From the NCBI GenBank assembly GCA_005885515.1, contig VAWK01000056.1:13627-63688 (forward strand): a stretch of 50,062 nt of DNA. The letters run 5' to 3'. A model generated the notes under the pieces. The model was not told the DNA's origin and ran no database searches. It saw nothing but the letters and a program-made list of their open reading frames with translations. Of this stretch, positions 16,144 through 24,995 are shown in pieces; position 1 is the stretch's first letter; every line of letters begins with the position of its first letter. Origin of the DNA: Actinomycetota bacterium (GTDB lineage: Bacteria > Actinomycetota > Thermoleophilia > Solirubrobacterales > Solirubrobacteraceae). The translations under genes were made by a program, and so were the position numbers.

Positions 16144-18252
16144 ATGACCTCTTCGCAGCAGACCGACGCCGTCCGGACCGCGCCGCCCACGCTCGCGCAG
16201 CCGGTGCCGATCCCCGCGCGCCGGTACTCACGGGCGACGCTGCTCGCGCATCCCGCTCTGCGCCATCTCGCGCTGGCGCCCGTGCTCGTCGTGTCGGCGC
16301 TGCTCAACCTGCACCGGCTCTCTCAGAACGGCTACGCCAACATCTTCTACTCGGGCGGGGTGCGCTCGATGCTGCGCTCGCTGCACAACTTCGTCTTCGT
16401 GTCGTTCGACTCCGGCGGGCTGGTCATGGTGGACAAGCCGCCGCTGGGGCTGTGGCTGCAAGCCGCCAGCGCGAAGCTGTTCGGCTTCTCCCCGCTCAGC
16501 CTGCTGCTGCCGGAGGCAATCGCCGGGATTCTCACCGTGGCGCTGCTGTATTACCTGCTCGCCCGGCGCTTCGGCTTGATCGCGGGCCTCGCGGGGGCGC
16601 TCGCGCTGGCCGTGTTCCCCTCGTTCGTCGCCGTGTCGCGCGACAACGGCGTGGACCCCTTGCTGATCCTGCTGATGGCGCTGGCCTGCGCGGCGGGATT
16701 GTGGGCCGCGGAGAGCGGTCGCTGGCGAGCGCTGCTGTGCAGCGCGGTGCTGGTCGGGCTGGCGTTCAACACCAAGACGCTCGCCGCGTACCTCGTGGTG
16801 CCGGGGATCGCGCTCGCGTACGCCGTGTGTGCGCCGGGCTCAGCGTTGCGGCGCGTCGGCCAGCTTGCGGTGGCTGGGCTCGTGATGGCGGCCGTCTCCT
16901 TCTCGTGGATCACGTTTGTCGAACTCACGCCCGCCTCGGCGCGTCCGTACGTGGGCGGCTCGACCGACAACACCGAGCTGGGCCTGACCTTCGAATACAA
17001 CGGCTTCGGACGCGTGGGCGGCCAGGTGGGCGGACCGGGACGCGTGCAGGTCAAGCCGGGCGCGATCGTGCACACGCAACCGGTCCTGGCGACCTCCGGG
17101 CGGGGTGCGGCGCGGACGCGGGCGGCGCCGCGCTCGCACCGCGCCAGCGCCGAAGCGCGGCGGCTCGCGCGCGCGCGGCGAGGCCGCCGGGTGGCGGTCA
17201 TCAACAACAGCCAGAAAGTGATCCCCTTCGGCGGGCCCGCGGGGCCCCTGCGGCTGTTCGGCAACGGCCTCGGCGACCAGGGCGGCTGGATCCTGCCGTT
17301 CGCGCTGCTCGGTGCCGTCGCGATCGCCCTCTCGCTGCTGCGCGGGCGAACCGGCCCGCGGCCCGCTCGCGCGAGCAGGCGCGACCCGCGTCTGGCGGCG
17401 TTGCTCGTGCTCGGCGGCTGGTTCCTGGTCGAGGCGGCGCTGATCAGCCTCTCCAACGGCATCGTGCACCCGTACTACGTATCCGCCCTGGGACCCGGCG
17501 CGGCGGCGATGGCCGGGGCTGGAGCGGTCGCCTTCGGTCAGCTCGCCACGCGTGCGAGGACCGACTGGCGCCGCCTGCTGGCCCCCGTCGCGATCGCCGG
17601 CACGATCGTCGCCCAGGTCGTGCTGCTGCACCGCGAGCACTACATGCACTGGTTCGTTCCCGCGCTGCTGATCGGAGGCGCAATCGCGATCGGCGCGCTG
17701 CTGTGGTTGCGCCGCGCGACGGTGTGGGCGGCCGCGCTCACGCTCGGCCTGCTGCTGATCGCTCCTGCCGCCTACTCGACGACGACGTGGCGCGCTCCGG
17801 TCGAGGGGACCTTCCCCGCGGCCGGTCACCACGCAGCGGGCCGAGGCGGCGTGGGCGTGCCACGCAAGGACCTGGCACGCGAACTGCTGCTGATGAACTA
17901 CGTGCGCAGCCACGGCGCCGGCACGCGCTGGGCGGTGCTGACCGACGCCGCCAACACGGCCGCGCCGCTGATCCTGCTCGGCTTGGACGCCGGGGCGCTC
18001 GCCGGCTACAGCGGCACCGACCCCGTGCTGGACGGCCGCGGTCTCGCGCGACTGGTGGCGCGGCGAGAGGCGCGCTACGTGGTCCTCGGCGGCGAGTTCT
18101 CCACGCGCGGCGGCAACCGCGCCACCGCCGCCACCATCCGGGCGTGCCGCGAGCTGCCGGCGGAGGCGTGGCAGAACGATCTGCCGATCTACTTGCACAG
18201 CCTGGTCCTGTTCGACTGCGCCGGTCGCGAACGCGAGCTGGCGGCCGAATAG
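16144..18252 (+). CDS. Membrane glycosyltransferase, GT39/ArnT-like (YkcB type)
   Basis: This 702-residue polytopic protein is probably a polyprenyl-phosphate-sugar-dependent transferase acting on the outer face of the membrane. The first periplasmic loop (QNGYANIFYSGGVRSMLRS in pieces, then MVDKPPLGLWLQAASAKLFGFS in pieces, about 57-118) is typical of the YkcB/PMT-2 group. Another typical element is SRDNGVDPLLILLM (about 165-178). Eleven or so hydrophobic segments follow. Two extracytoplasmic stretches stand out: a Gly-rich loop near 290-310 and a basic Arg/Ala-rich loop near 330-360. A soluble C-terminal region follows. The ATG at 16144 was chosen; the frame is open upstream into the aminotransferase. 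The acceptor (lipid or cell-wall polymer) is not known. Confidence 0.87.
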   Translation: MTSSQQTDAVRTAPPTLAQPVPIPARRYSRATLLAHPALRHLALAPVLVVSALLNLHRLSQNGYANIFYSGGVRSMLRSLHNFVFVSFDSGGLVMVDKPPLGLWLQAASAKLFGFSPLSLLLPEAIAGILTVALLYYLLARRFGLIAGLAGALALAVFPSFVAVSRDNGVDPLLILLMALACAAGLWAAESGRWRALLCSAVLVGLAFNTKTLAAYLVVPGIALAYAVCAPGSALRRVGQLAVAGLVMAAVSFSWITFVELTPASARPYVGGSTDNTELGLTFEYNGFGRVGGQVGGPGRVQVKPGAIVHTQPVLATSGRGAARTRAAPRSHRASAEARRLARARRGRRVAVINNSQKVIPFGGPAGPLRLFGNGLGDQGGWILPFALLGAVAIALSLLRGRTGPRPARASRRDPRLAALLVLGGWFLVEAALISLSNGIVHPYYVSALGPGAAAMAGAGAVAFGQLATRARTDWRRLLAPVAIAGTIVAQVVLLHREHYMHWFVPALLIGGAIAIGALLWLRRATVWAAALTLGLLLIAPAAYSTTTWRAPVEGTFPAAGHHAAGRGGVGVPRKDLARELLLMNYVRSHGAGTRWAVLTDAANTAAPLILLGLDAGALAGYSGTDPVLDGRGLARLVARREARYVVLGGEFSTRGGNRATAATIRACRELPAEAWQNDLPIYLHSLVLFDCAGRERELAAE

Positions 18253-18315
18253 CGCCAGCGCCTTCGCTGCGCACGCCGCGGAGCTCTACGAACGCGAGCT
18301 GGCGGCCGAACAGCG
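18228..18315. repeat. 27-bp direct repeat duplicating the glycosyltransferase 3' end
   Basis: The 27 bp at 18228-18254, which include the gene's TAG stop, recur at 18289-18315 with one change that turns the stop TAG into CAG. The period is 61 bp. A shorter repeat, GAGCTCTACG, occurs at 18281-18290 and 18331-18340. The second copy lies between the gene's stop and the convergent ppx gene. It looks like a local duplication of the coding end and has no evident function. Confidence 0.85.
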
Positions 18316-18335
18316 TCGCCGCGCCCCACCGAGCT

Positions 18336-19880
18336 CTACGCCGCCACCGACAACCCGCGGGCGAAGGCGCGGTTGAACAGCTCGGCCTCGCGGCTTGCCG
18401 CCCAGCGCGGGACGATCGACTCCCCGTCGGCGATCAGGCGCAGCTCGACCTCGCCGTCGTTCAGGCTGAGACTCGTGCGCCGCACCAGCTGGTCGCGCGA
18501 GCGCTCCAGGTCCTCGGCCAGGCGCAGCAGCACGGCGCAGCGATCGAGTCGTTCCGCATCGCCCTCACCGAACAGCGCACCCAGCGGCCCCGGCTCGGGC
18601 AGGCCCTTGCGGTGATAGCGGGCCGCCTGCGCGATGATCGCCACCTCGATTGGCGTGAACCCTGGCAGGCCGGCGCTGAGGATCAGGTAGCGGGAGTGCT
18701 TGTGGTGGTCGTCGTAGTCGACGGACATGCCGATGTCGTGCAGCATGCTGGCCGCCCACAGCAGCTCGCGCTCGCGCGGATCGCCGCGGTGCAGGCCGAG
18801 GCGGGCGAGCTCGTCGAACATGCCTAGCGCGAGCGCGGCGACGTGCCGCGTGTGAGCGGGGTCGGCCTGGTAGAAGGCGGCCAGGTTCAACACGCTGGCG
18901 CGTCGCACGTCCTCGAACAGCGGTGGCTCGCGCCCCTTGAGCAGGCGCTCGAAGAACACGCCCTCGCGCAGCCCGGCCTCGGTCGCCTCCAGGCCCTCGA
19001 ACCCGCCGGCGTCCAGCACGACCTGGATGACGACAGCGCCTGCCAGGATCAGGTCCGCGCGCGCCGGCTTGATGCCCGGGACGCTCGCCCGCTCGGCGGC
19101 CGGCAGCGCCGCGAGCCGCTCGACCAGCTCATCAACCGCCTCGCGGGTGATGACCATCCCCTGGACACCGTTCGAGGGCAGCCCCGCGGCGCGCTGGGCA
19201 GCAGCAGCGAGGTTGCGCACGGTCCCGCCGATCCCGACCAGCCGCCTCGCGCCGCCTGCGCTGCCGGCGCTGGCCGCCGCGAGCCACGGCGCGCCGCGCA
19301 GCTCGCCAGCGAGGTGCTCGCGCAGCTCCTGCAGCTGCTTGCGCTTGGCCCGGCCGCGGCCGGGCAGGAACCGCTCGCTCATGCGCACGGTGCCCACCGG
19401 CCAGCTGGCCGAGTGACGCGCGATCCGGGCCGAGACGGCCACCAGCTGCAGCGATCCTCCGCCGAGGTCCAGGACGTAGCCGTCGCTCAGGGTGGTCGAG
19501 TTGACGGCGGCGAGATACCCGTAGCGGGCCTCCTGCTCGCGCGTGAGCACGCGGATCGGCAGGCCCGAGCGCTCGCGCGCGCGTTGCAGGAACGCCTGCG
19601 CGTTGGCAGCTTCTCGGATCGCGCTGGTCGCGACCGCGTCGAGCGCGTCGGAGCCGAGGCCGCTGGCGGCGGCGAAGTGGGCGAACACGTCAAGCGTGGA
19701 CAGCGCCCGCTGCATCGGCTTCTGGCCCAGCTTGCCGCTCCGCGCCAGCCCCTGCCCGATGCGCACCGGCTCATAGATCTCATCGGTGCGCTTCCACCAG
19801 CTCGCGCCCGCCAGGAACACGACCATGCGGAAGGAGTTGGACCCGAGATCGATCACCGCGAGCCGCTGGTTCGGCTTCAT
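18336..19880 (-). CDS. ppx: Exopolyphosphatase/pppGpp phosphatase family protein with HD domain
   Basis: Ppx/GppA enzymes remove phosphate from polyphosphate or pppGpp and so affect the stringent response. The 514-residue protein starts MKPNQRLAVIDLGSNSFRM, giving the first phosphate-binding loop (DLGSNS, 11-16). The second is in YVLDLGGGSLQLVA (about 135-148), and VGIGGTVRNLAAA is a further ASKHA-fold element. A C-terminal HD-type helical domain has MLHDIGMSVDYDDHHKHSRYL in pieces (about 378-400). The protein is thus the long, two-module form. It lies 58 bp downstream of the STAS gene on the same strand and may share its transcript, which would tie polyphosphate metabolism to stress signalling. 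Confidence 0.93.
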   Translation of the reverse strand: MKPNQRLAVIDLGSNSFRMVVFLAGASWWKRTDEIYEPVRIGQGLARSGKLGQKPMQRALSTLDVFAHFAAASGLGSDALDAVATSAIREAANAQAFLQRARERSGLPIRVLTREQEARYGYLAAVNSTTLSDGYVLDLGGGSLQLVAVSARIARHSASWPVGTVRMSERFLPGRGRAKRKQLQELREHLAGELRGAPWLAAASAGSAGGARRLVGIGGTVRNLAAAAQRAAGLPSNGVQGMVITREAVDELVERLAALPAAERASVPGIKPARADLILAGAVVIQVVLDAGGFEGLEATEAGLREGVFFERLLKGREPPLFEDVRRASVLNLAAFYQADPAHTRHVAALALGMFDELARLGLHRGDPRERELLWAASMLHDIGMSVDYDDHHKHSRYLILSAGLPGFTPIEVAIIAQAARYHRKGLPEPGPLGALFGEGDAERLDRCAVLLRLAEDLERSRDQLVRRTSLSLNDGEVELRLIADGESIVPRWAASREAELFNRAFARGLSVAA

Positions 19881-19938
19881 CCTGCTCCAGCGTATTTGGC
19901 CGCCAGGCGGCGAGTCCGGGCAGCTGCGCCCCGTCTAA

Positions 19939-20283
19939 CTAGGGGGCCAGCTCCTCAGGCGCGTCGATGATCCGTAGGTGCTCGCCGATACGGGTGATGG
20001 CGAGCAGGCGCTGCACCTGCTCCGGGCCGCGCGTGACGGCGAACTCCTGGCCCCGCTCGCGCGCGTGCGTATGCGCGGTGACGATCATGCGAAGTCCGGC
20101 CGAATCGACGAACTGCAGGTCACGCAGGTCGAGCACGACCCTGGCCGCGCCGGCCACCTCGGCGCGCTGGAGCTCGCTCTCGAACACCGGCGCGCTCGCC
20201 AGGTCGAGTTCGCCGTCCAGATGCACCACGGCCGTATCCGCATGGTTGCGCACGCCGACGCGCAGATGTTCCCCGACGGACAT
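19939..20283 (-). CDS. STAS-domain anti-sigma factor antagonist
   Basis: This 114-residue single-domain protein resembles SpoIIAA/RsbV. The phosphorylatable serine is S61 in LQFVDSAGLRMI, and the N-terminal strand AVVHLDGELDLASAP is typical. When unphosphorylated, such proteins bind an anti-sigma kinase and free its sigma factor. It begins 9 bp after the stop of the SpoIIE-type phosphatase gene, an arrangement that suggests the phosphatase dephosphorylates this antagonist. The cognate anti-sigma kinase and SigB-type sigma factor may be those encoded at 47.6-49.4 kb, but the pairing is an inference. Confidence 0.94.
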   Translation of the reverse strand: MSVGEHLRVGVRNHADTAVVHLDGELDLASAPVFESELQRAEVAGAARVVLDLRDLQFVDSAGLRMIVTAHTHARERGQEFAVTRGPEQVQRLLAITRIGEHLRIIDAPEELAP

Positions 20284-20292
20284 TGAGCCATG

Positions 20293-22530
20293 CTATCGCT
20301 CGCGTGCCGGGTCCGGCGTCAGGAGCCGCAGCGCCAGCAGCGCGATGTCGTCGTGCAGGCTTCCCCCCGCGCGCTCCACGGCCGACCGCTCGATGTGCTC
20401 GAGCAGGCCCTGCAGGCTCAGCCGCGGGGCCTCGCGACACAGCCTGCGCAGCCCGCTGGAGCCCAGCGACCGGTCCGGCTTGCCCGCCTCTGTCACGCCG
20501 TCGGTGAACAGCAGCAGGGTCTGGCCGGGGTGCAGCTCGGCATCGGTCTCGTTGATGCGGATCGGATCGATCACGCCGAGCAGCGTGCCGGGCCGGCCGA
20601 GCTGGGTCGTTTCGCCCCGCGCATCGATCAGCAGCGGAGGCTCGTGCCCGGCGAGCGCGACCTTCAGCTGCGCGTGGCCGTTCGCCTGGCGCATCGTCAC
20701 CAGGCACACCGTGCACAGATCAGCGCCGCGCGGCTGTCGATTCAGCGCCCGGTGCAGCGTGGCCAGCATCGCCGTCGGTGACTGGCCACTGATCGCGGCG
20801 GCGCGCAGCGTGTGGCGCGCGAGCGCGGTGACGCCCGCAGCGCGCGGTCCCTTGCCGACGACATCGCCCACGACCAGCATCCAGCAGTCGGCCTCGTAGT
20901 CGAACACGTCGTAGAAGTCCCCGCCGACCTCGTTCAGCGCGCCGGCCGCCGCATACACGGCGCGCACCTCGGCTGCCGGGATCTCCGGCAGCGATTCCGG
21001 CAGCAGGGAGCGCTGCAGGATGTGCGCGATGCGGGCGCGCTCGGTGTATATGCGGGCGCGTTCCACGGCCGTCCCGGCGCGCCGCCCGAGCCTCACCGCG
21101 ACGCCCATGTCCGCCCGCGTGAGCCGGCGCGGAGACTCGCCCGACGCGAGCGTGATGGTGCCGATCGCGCCCCTGGTAGCGCCCTGCATCGGCACCACGA
21201 TCACGGAGTTCGAGCCCAGCTCGCGCAGCAGCCTCACGTGCTCGGGGTCGCGCGCGTAGCCTTCGACCGCGGGCGGCTTGATGTCGGTGTAGATGCGCGC
21301 CTGGCCGGAGCGCAGCACCTCGGCGATCCCCACCGGCTCATCGAGGCGCGGCCGGTAGCGGCGATCGAGTTGCTCGAGCAGCCGCAGCTTGTCCAGGTTG
21401 ACGTGATGCACGGCCACGCGTTCGAGCTCGTCGTCCTCGGTCAGCACGTCGATCGCGCACCAGTCGCCGAGCAGCGGCACGGCAAGCCGCGCCACGCGCC
21501 CCAGCGTGCTCGTGTAGTCCGTCGAGGACGCCAGCACGCGGCTGGCCTCGGCCATGAACGATTCCGTCAGTTCCGCGCGCTTGATGCCGGTGATGTCCTC
21601 GAACACGTTCACGGCGTAGGCGACGCGCTTGGTCCCGGGGTCCATGACCAGCGATGAGCGCACGACCAGCCAGCGCTCCTCGCCGGTGGCGCGGACGACG
21701 CTGCGCACCAGCAGGGGCTCCGGGTGCTCGCCTGCGAACAGCCGAGGCCCGGGCATGTCCTCGAGCCCTAGCTCCTTTCCCTGCTCGTCCAGGATCAGAA
21801 AGCGCCCCATCAGAGCGCCCGGCGGCGCGCTCGTGACCGCCTCCGGCGCCTCCACACCGAGCAGATCGGCCGCCGCCTGGTTTGCGAACACCGTTTGCCC
21901 GTGCTCGTCCTCCATCGTGATCGCCTCGGCGAGGTTCCCCAGGACGGCCTGCAGGCGCTGCTCGGCATCCTGCAGCTCGGAGAACAGCCGCGCATTGTCG
22001 ATCGCCAGCGCCGCCCGCCGCGCCAGCTCGACTACCAGCGCGAGATCCTCCTCGCCGTACGGCGGCCCGTCCCCGAGGCGTATCACCGAAACCGCACCCT
22101 GCGTGCGCCCGCGCGCAGGCAGCGGAGCCACGACCGCCGAGCGGTAGTTGCGCTCGATCATGAAGCGGGCGTGCTCGGCGCCCTGGGCGAACGAGCGCAG
22201 CAGCGAGCTCGACATCTCAGGCAATAGCATCGCCTGTCCGCTGCGGATCACGGCAGCAACCGGATGCTCGCTGCCGGGATCGATCGGGAAGCGTTCGCGC
22301 AGGTCCTCGAGGTCGCGGGCAAGCTGCTGGTCGGCGGCGGCAACGGCCACTTCCCTGATCGAGCCGTCCGGCGCCTGCAGGTCGATCACGCACAGGTCGC
22401 CCAGTCGCGGCACCGTCAGCCGTGCGACCTGGCTCATCGTCGTCGGCAGGTCGAGCGATGTCACCAGCACGCCGCCGGCCTCCACCAGCAGGTCAGTCCC
22501 CACGCCGCTGACGCCCACTCCCGCGCCCAT
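20293..22530 (-). CDS. GAF-PAS-GAF-SpoIIE (PP2C) sensor phosphatase
   Basis: The 745-residue protein is a multi-domain stress sensor with four parts: GAF 1 (about 15-185), a PAS domain (about 186-320, with ANQAAADLLGVEAPE and VAYAVNVFEDITGIKRAE), GAF 2 (about 322-495), and a C-terminal PP2C/SpoIIE phosphatase (about 500-740). Phosphatase metal-binding residues are visible in NEVGGDFYDV (533-542), GDVVGKG (555-561) and LFTDGVTEA. The final GGSLHDDIALLALRL keeps the conserved DD pair. RsbU-like proteins of this type dephosphorylate STAS antagonists. The chosen ATG at 22530 precedes the first recognisable domain; the frame remains open to 22749 with non-conserved sequence. It is probably co-transcribed with the STAS gene. 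Confidence 0.9.
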   Translation of the reverse strand: MGAGVGVSGVGTDLLVEAGGVLVTSLDLPTTMSQVARLTVPRLGDLCVIDLQAPDGSIREVAVAAADQQLARDLEDLRERFPIDPGSEHPVAAVIRSGQAMLLPEMSSSLLRSFAQGAEHARFMIERNYRSAVVAPLPARGRTQGAVSVIRLGDGPPYGEEDLALVVELARRAALAIDNARLFSELQDAEQRLQAVLGNLAEAITMEDEHGQTVFANQAAADLLGVEAPEAVTSAPPGALMGRFLILDEQGKELGLEDMPGPRLFAGEHPEPLLVRSVVRATGEERWLVVRSSLVMDPGTKRVAYAVNVFEDITGIKRAELTESFMAEASRVLASSTDYTSTLGRVARLAVPLLGDWCAIDVLTEDDELERVAVHHVNLDKLRLLEQLDRRYRPRLDEPVGIAEVLRSGQARIYTDIKPPAVEGYARDPEHVRLLRELGSNSVIVVPMQGATRGAIGTITLASGESPRRLTRADMGVAVRLGRRAGTAVERARIYTERARIAHILQRSLLPESLPEIPAAEVRAVYAAAGALNEVGGDFYDVFDYEADCWMLVVGDVVGKGPRAAGVTALARHTLRAAAISGQSPTAMLATLHRALNRQPRGADLCTVCLVTMRQANGHAQLKVALAGHEPPLLIDARGETTQLGRPGTLLGVIDPIRINETDAELHPGQTLLLFTDGVTEAGKPDRSLGSSGLRRLCREAPRLSLQGLLEHIERSAVERAGGSLHDDIALLALRLLTPDPARER

Positions 22531-22859
22531 CGCTACCGCCTGTGATCCTGGAGTCGCATGGCTCGCATCTGCGCGAGGTCCCCTACGGCGCACGAGATGC
22601 AAGACGACGAGTATCGCAGGGCTCAGCCGGCGAGGCCCGGCGAGCATCCGCCCTCGCCGCGGACCCGGCGTTGCCGCCGCGAGCAACCCGCCCGTGCACG
22701 CCGTGCGAGACGCCCGCAGGGCAGCCGACGCGTCCGACGCCCGCGTCAAGCTGGGCGGCGACCGTGAGCAGGCGGCGCGAGAGCAGAGGCCACAGGCGCG
22801 GCGGTGCCCGGCGAGGGAGAGCGGCCGCGCGCGGGCCCGTGGGCGGGCGTCCTCCCGCC
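22531..22859. other. Divergent gap between the SpoIIE phosphatase gene and the Mrp operon
   Basis: These 329 bp separate two divergent transcription units and should hold both promoters. The phosphatase frame stays open through much of it on the minus strand and the mnhE frame stays open on the plus strand. The encoded residues are Arg/Ala/Pro-rich, as expected for unselected GC-rich DNA. I see no RNA gene, strong hairpin or recognisable promoter motif here. Confidence 0.5.
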
Positions 22860-23354
22860 GTGAGCCGTGCGAGCAGGCTGCTGTTCTGGTGCCTGGGCTT
22901 CGTTCTCGCCGGGTCCTTCTATCTGCTGCTCATCGACACCACCGACTCGCCCGAGCTTTACGCGGGGACCGGAGCGGTCGCGCTCGCGGCGCTGGGATTC
23001 GAGGCAGTCCGCGAGCAGGGATTCGCCGAGGTTGGCTTCTCCCCCCGCTGGCTGGCGCGGGCCTGGCGATTGCTCGCGCGCATTCCCGCGGACGCGATGT
23101 GGGTGTCGCTGACGGCGCTGCAGCAGCTCGTGGCGCCCCGCCCCCGGCGCGGCGTGCTGCGCGCGTTCAAATTCGAGCACGGCGCGGCCCAAGGGCCACT
23201 CGACGCGGGCCGCCGCGCTCTGGCGGAGTCCGCCGGCTCGCTTGCTCCGAACACGATCGTGATCGGGATAGACCCCGAACGCGACCTCATCCTCGCCCAC
23301 CAGCTGCGCTGCCGCGGAGGGGTCGACGACGTCGACGTGTTGGGCCTGCGGTGA
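22860..23354 (+). CDS. mnhE: Mrp-type Na+/H+ antiporter subunit E (MnhE/MrpE)
   Basis: This 164-residue protein is the first gene of the antiporter operon. It has one or two N-terminal membrane helices (LLFWCLGFVLAGSFYLLLI) and then the MnhE cytoplasmic region, ending PNTIVIGIDPERDLILAHQL, which resembles the conserved C-terminal motif of the family (TPGT...L.VHxL). The start is GTG at 22860 (MSRASRLLF). The stop overlaps the mnhF GTG by 4 bp. In Mrp complexes subunit E is needed for assembly and antiport rather than forming the proton channel. Confidence 0.85.
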   Translation: MSRASRLLFWCLGFVLAGSFYLLLIDTTDSPELYAGTGAVALAALGFEAVREQGFAEVGFSPRWLARAWRLLARIPADAMWVSLTALQQLVAPRPRRGVLRAFKFEHGAAQGPLDAGRRALAESAGSLAPNTIVIGIDPERDLILAHQLRCRGGVDDVDVLGLR

Positions 23355-23602
23355 ACCAGTGGGAGCTCGTCGCGACCGTGCTCGGTGCGGGCCTGATCCC
23401 CTGCCTGCTCGTGTGCGCGCTGGCGAGCATCGCCGACGGCCTCATCGCCCTTGAGGTGGCGAGCACGCTGCTCAGCACGATCATGATCGCCCTGTCGGAG
23501 GGACTGCAGCGGCAGCCTTTCATCGACCTGGCGCTGACGTTCGCGCTGCTGTCGCTGCTCGGAGCGCTGGCCTTCGCGCGCTTGCTGGAGCGGGACCTGT
23601 GA
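23351..23602 (+). CDS. mnhF: Mrp-type antiporter subunit F (MnhF/MrpF)
   Basis: This 83-residue hydrophobic protein starts at GTG (MNQWELVATVLGAG) and has three predicted membrane helices: about 5-25, 30-50 (ALEVASTLLSTIMIALSEG) and 55-77 (FIDLALTFALLSLLGALAFA). The last segment carries the typical FxDxALxxALLxFxG-like pattern of MrpF. The stop and start codons overlap both neighbours by 4 bp, so translation of E, F and G is likely coupled. Confidence 0.87.
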   Translation: MNQWELVATVLGAGLIPCLLVCALASIADGLIALEVASTLLSTIMIALSEGLQRQPFIDLALTFALLSLLGALAFARLLERDL

Positions 23603-23925
23603 GTGCGCGGCATGTGGCGGCGACGGCACTGCTCGCGGCGGGAGCTTCGATCGAGGTGCTGGCCGTGATCGGGCTGGCGGCGCTGCGCGACACGTTCGAC
23701 CGTCTGCACGTCGTCGGTCTGGCGACATTCGGGGCCCTGCTCGTCGGGGTGGCGGTCGCGGTGCGCGAGTCCTTCTCGCTAATCGGCCACAAGGCCCTTG
23801 CGACCGGCGTGCTGCTGGTCGTGTTCGGCCCGGTGCTCGTGCACACGACGGCGCGCAGCCTGCGCACACGCGAGCGCGGCGACTGGCGCGCCGACATCGA
23901 ACAGCATCGCGAGGAGGACTCGTGA
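23599..23925 (+). CDS. mnhG: Mrp-type antiporter subunit G (MnhG/MrpG)
   Basis: The 108-residue protein has three membrane helices and the family motif LRDTFDRLHVVGLATFGALL (about 29-48), matching the P-D-x-x-x-R-L-H-A pattern of MrpG. A short charged C-terminal tail follows (TRERGDWRADIEQHREEDS). It starts at GTG overlapping the mnhF stop by 4 bp and ends overlapping the next start by 4 bp. Confidence 0.9.
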   Translation: MSARHVAATALLAAGASIEVLAVIGLAALRDTFDRLHVVGLATFGALLVGVAVAVRESFSLIGHKALATGVLLVVFGPVLVHTTARSLRTRERGDWRADIEQHREEDS

Positions 23926-24188
23926 CGGTGGTGCAGATCATGGCGCTGGCCGTCGTGGCGCTGGGCGGCGGCGCGGTCGTCGCCGTATCCGATCCGCTGC
24001 GCCAGGTGTTGCTGTTGAGCATCTACGGCGTCGCGCTGGCGCTGCTGTTCTTCGCCTTTCAGGCCCCCGACGTCGCCCTCTCGGAGATCGTCGTGAGCGC
24101 GCTGGGGCTGCCGCTGATCATCCTCGCGGCGCTGCGCAAGATACGCCAGCACGAGCGCTCACAGGACGAGGATTCCGGGGCGAGGTGA
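23922..24188 (+). CDS. MbhD/DUF4040-like antiporter subunit
   Basis: This small 88-residue protein has three hydrophobic helices and the motif FQAPDVALSEIVVSALGLPL (about 46-65). That motif is characteristic of the DUF4040/MbhD part that forms the C-terminal extension of MrpA in other bacteria and a separate subunit (MbhD) in archaeal hydrogenases. Here it is a free-standing gene between mnhG and the mnhB-like gene, overlapping both by 4 bp. It probably provides part of the ion path normally given by the end of MrpA. Confidence 0.85.
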   Translation: MTVVQIMALAVVALGGGAVVAVSDPLRQVLLLSIYGVALALLFFAFQAPDVALSEIVVSALGLPLIILAALRKIRQHERSQDEDSGAR

Positions 24189-24949
24189 GCCGGCGCGCGC
24201 GGCTCGGGCTGTTCGCTTGCGCAGGCCCGGCGCTGGCCGTCGTGCTCGTGCTCGGGTTTCGTGGCCTGCCTGCGTTCGGCCACTACCACGGCGTATATGG
24301 ACTCGTGGTCAACGGCGTGGAGTTGTCCCTGCGGCACGCCACGGACATGGTGACAGCGCTGAACTTTGACCTGCGCGCGTTTGACACGCTGGGCGAGGAG
24401 TTCATCCTGTTCGCTGCCGTCACCGGTGTCGCTCTGCTGCTGCGCGAGTTGCGCGATGAGTCCCAGCGCGGATCAGCCGCCGACGACGGCGCGCACAGCT
24501 TCTCGGGTGCGAGCGATGGGCTGCGCGGCGCCTCGCTGTTGCTCGTGCCGCTGATCGTGGCACTCGGTGTCTACATCGTCCTGCACGGCGCGCTCACCCC
24601 CGGAGGGGGGTTCCAGGGCGGCCTCGTGCTCGCCGCCGGGCCGCTCGCTGCGCTGCTCGCAGGGCGCTACCTGGCGCTCAAGCGGCTCGCTCCGCACGCC
24701 GCCCTGGAGGTGCTCGACGCGCTCGGGGCGGCCGCCTATGCGCTGCTCGGGCTGGGCGGCCTGGTGTTCGCCTCGATCTACGTGAAGAACTTCCTGCCGC
24801 TCGGGATCCCCGGCCACCTGCTGTCAGGCGGCTTCATGGCACTGAACAGCATCGCCGTGGGGCTGGAGGTGACCGGCGCGTTCCTGCTCACGTGGACGGA
24901 GTTCCTCGACCAGGCGCTGCTCATACGCCGGCGAAGCGAGAGATCCTGA
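24185..24949 (+). CDS. Fused MbhE-like/MnhB antiporter subunit
   Basis: The 254-residue protein appears to join two modules. The N-terminal about 90 residues (GLPAFGHYHGVYGLVVNGVE in pieces, DLRAFDTLGEEFILFAAVTG) resemble MbhE, another part of the MrpA C-terminal extension. Residues about 105-250 are the MnhB/MrpB domain, with LHGALTPGGGFQGGLVLAAG (about 137-156), a strongly conserved MrpB motif. Hydrophobic segments run through both. It starts at GTG overlapping the previous stop by 4 bp. A 46-bp gap separates it from mnhC. Confidence 0.85.
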   Translation: MSRRARLGLFACAGPALAVVLVLGFRGLPAFGHYHGVYGLVVNGVELSLRHATDMVTALNFDLRAFDTLGEEFILFAAVTGVALLLRELRDESQRGSAADDGAHSFSGASDGLRGASLLLVPLIVALGVYIVLHGALTPGGGFQGGLVLAAGPLAALLAGRYLALKRLAPHAALEVLDALGAAAYALLGLGGLVFASIYVKNFLPLGIPGHLLSGGFMALNSIAVGLEVTGAFLLTWTEFLDQALLIRRRSERS

Positions 24950-24995
24950 TCGGCCGAGCGGCGATCGAGCCGGTCCGCACACGGCGCGCCCGCGG

